From: an uncultured Paracoccaceae bacterium
GTDB lineage: Bacteria; Pseudomonadota; Alphaproteobacteria; Rhodobacterales; Rhodobacteraceae
Direction of reading: 5' to 3'
Length of the DNA: 17,302 bases
Assembly: GCA_937927675.1 (NCBI GenBank)
Contig: CALBSG010000090.1
Span: 1-17,302, forward strand
Each line of letters opens with the position of its first letter. Within the stretch, counting starts at the first letter, position 1. The position numbers and the translations under genes were made by a program. This document shows positions 14,412-17,302 of this stretch, one piece after another. A model generated the notes under the pieces. It did no database searches. It saw only the letters and a list, made by a program, of their open reading frames with translations, and had not been told where the DNA came from.

Positions 14412-14804
14412 TCAGACCTCGGGTCCATCCACGTTTTCCAGCGTCTCGCCCTGACCAACGCGGAGAAAGATATACCGCACGTCATCCCCGCCCTGCAGGA
14501 TCTGGGCGCGGTGGATCACGCGGCGGGGGAAATAGGCGTAATCGCCCGCACCGAGTTCGAAAGACTCTGTGCCGCCCGGGCCGTGATCGACGCGGATACG
14601 GCCCGACAGCATATACATGACGCTGTCGAAATCCTTGTGGTGGTGCCACTGGCTGGGTTGATCCAGCGCGGTAACATGGCATTCCCCGACCCAAAGGTCC
14701 CCGACTTCCAGCGCCTTGCGCCGGATCTGGCCCGGCGTGATCGGGCCTTCTTCAAGCTCTCCGGCGCGGATGACGCCAATTTCAGAAAACAGTTGCGTGC
14801 CCAC
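14412..14804 (-). CDS. Single-domain cupin protein (GTG start)
   Basis: This 130-residue protein is a small beta-barrel cupin. Motif 1 appears as HHHKDFDSVMYMLSGR at 54-69 and motif 2 as GAGDYAYFPRRVIHRA at 85-100, with His54-56 and His98 as likely metal ligands. The start is GTG at 14804, supported by GAGGA about 7 nt upstream. Cupins of this size include dioxygenases, isomerases and sugar-binding proteins, so the function stays open. It is 91 nt downstream of the AraC-type regulator on the same strand; a weak hairpin (GACAA/TTGTC at 14882-14870, followed by TTTTT at 14863-14859) lies between them. Confidence 0.8.
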   Translation of the reverse strand: MGTQLFSEIGVIRAGELEEGPITPGQIRRKALEVGDLWVGECHVTALDQPSQWHHHKDFDSVMYMLSGRIRVDHGPGGTESFELGAGDYAYFPRRVIHRAQILQGGDDVRYIFLRVGQGETLENVDGPEV

Positions 14805-14895
14805 GGGCTTTCCTCTCGCGGCAGTGATGATCTGCCCCGCACTATCAACAGTTCATCGAAAAACAGGAGGACAAGTCTTGTCGCGAAACGGACAA

Positions 14896-15711
14896 TCACT
14901 CTGGCTCATCAAGGTGCAGCGTCCGCGCCTGCGCCGGTGTCAAACCAAAGGTCCGCCGGAACGCGACACCAAGTGCAGATTGGCTGCTGAAGCCGACCTT
15001 CTGGGCGATGCGGGCAATTTCTCCATCTGTCATCAGCAACACGAATGCCGCGTTCAGGCGCGCCTGCAACCGCCACTGGCCAAAGGTCATCCCGGTATCG
15101 TGAAGGAACAGCCGCGCCAGCGTCCGGGCCGATGCGCCGCAGATTTCAGCCCAATCATCAAGCGTTCGGGGATCGGCAGGATTCTCGATGAGCGCCTGCC
15201 CGATCTTGGACAAACGCGCTTCCTGCAGTTGCGGAAGCCGAGTCATCAGCGTCTTGGCCCGTCCGATTTCATCGATGATGAGGGCGATGAGATGCGGGCA
15301 TCGCCCGTCAGGGGGCCAGTTCACCGGTTCAGCACAGATCGCAACGACCAGCTCTCGCAGCAACGGATTGACCGTCAACACCCGCGGCTCCGAGGCGAGC
15401 GCCACCGCAACGCTTCGGTCAATGAACACTTCGCGCATCGCGACATCGCCCTCCATGGAAATGGAATGCGTTTCGTCCGCAGGCAGGAACAAGGCCTTGG
15501 TCGGCGGCAGCAGGAACAAGGCGTTTGCAGTTTCTACGCGCATGAGCCCCGAGATCGCGTAGACAAGTTGCGCTTTGGGATGGCTGTGCATCCCCGAGGA
15601 AAGCCCATGCGGATAGTCCATGGCAAAGCCCACCGCACTGCGATCGGCGCGATCATAGCAATCAATCAGCGCCTGTCGCTCTGGCGAAAGGAATGGGCTT
15701 TCTGGCTTCAT
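14896..15711 (-). CDS. AraC-family transcriptional regulator with N-terminal cupin domain
   Basis: This 271-residue protein has an N-terminal cupin-like sensor domain with HSHPKAQLVYAISG at 42-55 and a C-terminal double helix-turn-helix domain from about 170 to 265. The domain contains CGASARTLARLF, FGQWRLQARLNAAF and IAQKVGFSSQSALGVAFRRTFGLTPAQAR, the standard AraC/XylS signature. Length is usual for cupin-type AraC regulators. The ATG at 15711 has no strong Shine-Dalgarno. The effector and targets are unknown; the adjacent cupin gene is a plausible target by position only. Confidence 0.92.
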   Translation of the reverse strand: MKPESPFLSPERQALIDCYDRADRSAVGFAMDYPHGLSSGMHSHPKAQLVYAISGLMRVETANALFLLPPTKALFLPADETHSISMEGDVAMREVFIDRSVAVALASEPRVLTVNPLLRELVVAICAEPVNWPPDGRCPHLIALIIDEIGRAKTLMTRLPQLQEARLSKIGQALIENPADPRTLDDWAEICGASARTLARLFLHDTGMTFGQWRLQARLNAAFVLLMTDGEIARIAQKVGFSSQSALGVAFRRTFGLTPAQARTLHLDEPE

Positions 15712-15832
15712 GCTGCCAGATTATTCCTAGACGCGTGGGGTGGCAATCGCGCCAGTGGGCCGCCAGTCCTCGGGGTTCCGCAAATCCTGACCCTAATGGC
15801 AGATTAGCACCGAACGCAGCGCGGCGATAACC

Positions 15833-16837
15833 TCACAGGTTCGCCCCCTCGCTGCGCAACTCTGCCAGCACCTTGGCAGCGATTTCGAACGAGCGCAGGC
15901 GGGCGCTGTGCTCGTGGATCATGCCGGTGACGATCAGCTCGTCGGGGCGGAAAGCGGTCAGAAGCTCGTGCAACTGGGCCTTGACCGTCGCCTCTGACCC
16001 GGTCGCCGAACAGCCTAGTGACGCCTCGACCTCGGCCCGCACCTGCGGTGGGATTTCGGACAGATCATCCGTCGCGGCAGGCAGTTTCCCGGGCCGTCCT
16101 GTGCGCAGCCGGGCAAAGCCGAGAAGGTGCGAGGAGCGCAAGTAAGCGGCGTCGGCGTCGGTATCCGCCGCGCAAACCCCTGCGGCCATCATCGCATGGG
16201 GCTGATCGAGATGGGCCGAGGGGCGGAAGCTGTGGCGGTAGATCTCCAGCGCCTCTTCCAACATTGCGGGGGCAAAATGCGAGGCAAAGGCGAAGGGCAG
16301 GCCAAGGAAGGCCGCCAACTGTGCGCCGTAAAGGCTGGAGCCAAGGATCCAGACCGGCACTTTGGTGCCACCGCCCGGAATGGCGCGCACCCGCGCGGCC
16401 TCGGTCCCGTCGGCGAGATAGCCGATCAACTCCTGCACATCGGCGGGAAAGCTGTCGTCGGGCGCCATGTGGCGGCGCAGGGCGCGGGCCGTCGCCATGT
16501 CGGTGCCGGGCGCGCGCCCCAGACCCAGATCAATGCGCCCAGGGTACAGCGTGGCCAGCGTGCCAAAGGCCTCGGCCACCATCAAGGGCGCGTGGTTGGG
16601 CAGCATGATGCCCCCCGCGCCAACCCGGATGGTGTGGGTTGCCGCCGCGATATGACCAATCACCACCGCAGTTGCCGCACTGGCGATGCCCGGCATGTTG
16701 TGATGCTCGGCCAGCCAGTAGCGGTGATAGCCCCAACGTTCGGCGGCACGCGCCAGATCAACCGAGGCGGCCAGCGCATCGGCGGCGGTCTTGCCCTCGG
16801 GGATGGGGGAAAGATCAAGAAGCGAATAGTGCAGCAT
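15833..16837 (-). CDS. LLM-class flavin-dependent oxidoreductase (MsnO8/YhbW-like)
   Basis: This 334-residue protein is a luciferase-like monooxygenase relative. It has the family opening LLDLSPIPEG near 6-15, AEHHNMPG at 43-50, GAGGIMLPNHAPL near 73-85, and the GRIDLGLGRAPGTD segment at 100-113, which together mark the MsnO8/YhbW subgroup. Such enzymes use FMN, but the substrate is generally unknown. The ATG at 16837 has a GGAGG 4 nt upstream. It is separated by 121 nt from the AraC gene downstream. Confidence 0.9.
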   Translation of the reverse strand: MLHYSLLDLSPIPEGKTAADALAASVDLARAAERWGYHRYWLAEHHNMPGIASAATAVVIGHIAAATHTIRVGAGGIMLPNHAPLMVAEAFGTLATLYPGRIDLGLGRAPGTDMATARALRRHMAPDDSFPADVQELIGYLADGTEAARVRAIPGGGTKVPVWILGSSLYGAQLAAFLGLPFAFASHFAPAMLEEALEIYRHSFRPSAHLDQPHAMMAAGVCAADTDADAAYLRSSHLLGFARLRTGRPGKLPAATDDLSEIPPQVRAEVEASLGCSATGSEATVKAQLHELLTAFRPDELIVTGMIHEHSARLRSFEIAAKVLAELRSEGANL

Positions 16838-17302
16838 ACGGCCTCCGTTTGGCTGAACCTAAGTTGGCAATGGAGAAAGACCAAGGGGCGGAGCAGATTT
16901 CCTTGGGGTCATGCAAAACTGGTCACAAATGCCAAGATGTGCCTCTTGCTGCGAACTCTGCCGCGTCGCCCCACAAGACAAGCCCCTTGCCATCCCACCC
17001 CCGAACGCGACCGCCTGTTTCCACCGGAACCAAAGACAGCCACGCCACGCTCCGATCGTCCAACAGACCAGGGCGGGGCGAACCGTAGCTTCCTGTGCTC
17101 AATCGGAGACAGCCTGCGACGTCTCGCCGAGGCGCCGCAGGTTCAAGCCCTGCCGGACGCGCTATTTTGAAAGGAAAGAGCACGTCGCCCCCTGCCCGGG
17201 CGCGCTGATCGAAACGATAAGAGCAGCGTCGCCCGCTCTAGAACGTGTCCAAAGATGGGCACAGCAAAACAACTACTTCAGGGATATATGGCGGAAGCGG
17301 TG
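16838..17302. other. 465-nt region without a convincing protein gene
   Basis: No reading frame here has recognisable protein features. The minus-strand frame 16923-17183 crosses the tRNA-like element and yields ARPAGLEPA, the kind of string produced by reading tRNA genes backwards, so it is not called. The region holds the degenerate tRNA at 17088-17161 and an imperfect direct repeat (agagcacgtcgccc near 17177, agagcagcgtcgccc near 17220). At the far right, an ATG at 17288 starts MAEAV before the window ends. Confidence 0.6.
17088..17161 (+). pseudogene. Degenerate tRNA-Arg(UCU)-like sequence
   Basis: The 74 nt can be laid out position by position as a tRNA. The acceptor stem GCTTCCT/CGGACGC has 5 of 7 pairs, the D-stem GCTC/CAGC has 3 of 4, and the T-arm GCAGG-TTCAAGC-CCTGC is perfect with a proper TTC loop. 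The anticodon loop is CGTCTCG, giving UCU at 17122-17124, but the stem is mostly unpaired and U33 is G. The 3' tail reads GCTA instead of GCCA. Spacing from D-loop to T-arm matches a normal tRNA-Arg. It looks like a decayed tRNA or an old integration remnant rather than a working gene. Confidence 0.5.

Noticed and set aside
14716..15807. 363-codon plus-strand frame
   Set aside because: Spans the AraC gene in antisense; no plausible start signal or family features.
16127..17170. 347-codon plus-strand frame
   Set aside because: Antisense to the LLM oxidoreductase and then runs through the tRNA-like element; not protein-like.
16923..17183. 86-codon minus-strand frame with ARPAGLEPA
   Set aside because: The string comes from the reverse complement of a tRNA T-arm, a known source of false proteins.

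Overview
This is a high-GC chromosomal window dominated by an aerobic-type cobalamin (vitamin B12) biosynthesis and cobalt-uptake cluster. The P. denitrificans-style gene set (cobN, cobW, cobO, cobQ, cobC), together with bluB, bluE and a cbiMNQO transporter, points to an alphaproteobacterium, most likely Rhodobacterales (inference from gene content, codon use and a repeat type I associate with that group). No mobile element, CRISPR array or rRNA operon is visible.

Layout. 1-4080 (minus): a cobalamin riboswitch (3870-4080) heads a tight operon of a DUF1636 cysteine-rich protein, cobW and cobN; cobN runs off the left edge. 4140-6513 (plus): cobO, a 262-nt gap holding two inverted copies of a palindromic-type repeat and a possible 48-codon ORF, then cobQ. 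6510-9266 (minus): a second riboswitch (9077-9231), with its own terminator and candidate promoter, heads bluB, bluE and cobC. cobQ and cobC converge with overlapping stop codons. 9291-12187 (minus): a third riboswitch (11955-12153) heads cbiM-cbiN-cbiQ-cbiO. 12263-16837 (minus): genes with no obvious B12 role, namely an ALO-family FAD-linked sugar-lactone oxidase, a GNAT acetyltransferase, a GTG-started cupin, an AraC-type regulator and an LLM flavin oxidoreductase. 16838-17302 has no convincing protein gene but holds a degenerate tRNA-Arg(UCU)-like sequence.

How the parts fit. CbiMNQO imports cobalt. CobW and CobN serve cobalt delivery and insertion. CobO adenosylates the corrinoid and CobQ amidates it to cobyric acid. 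BluB makes the lower-ligand base 5,6-dimethylbenzimidazole, while BluE and CobC make aminopropanol phosphate for the nucleotide loop. Each minus-strand module has its own B12 riboswitch, so cobalt uptake, cobalt insertion and ligand supply can each be shut down by the end product. I see no riboswitch in front of cobO-cobQ.

I do not see a wholly new system here. The best leads are the riboswitch-controlled DUF1636 protein in first position of the cobaltochelatase operon, the different expression platforms and divergent core of the three riboswitches, the repeat-flanked gap between cobO and cobQ, and the decayed tRNA near the right edge.
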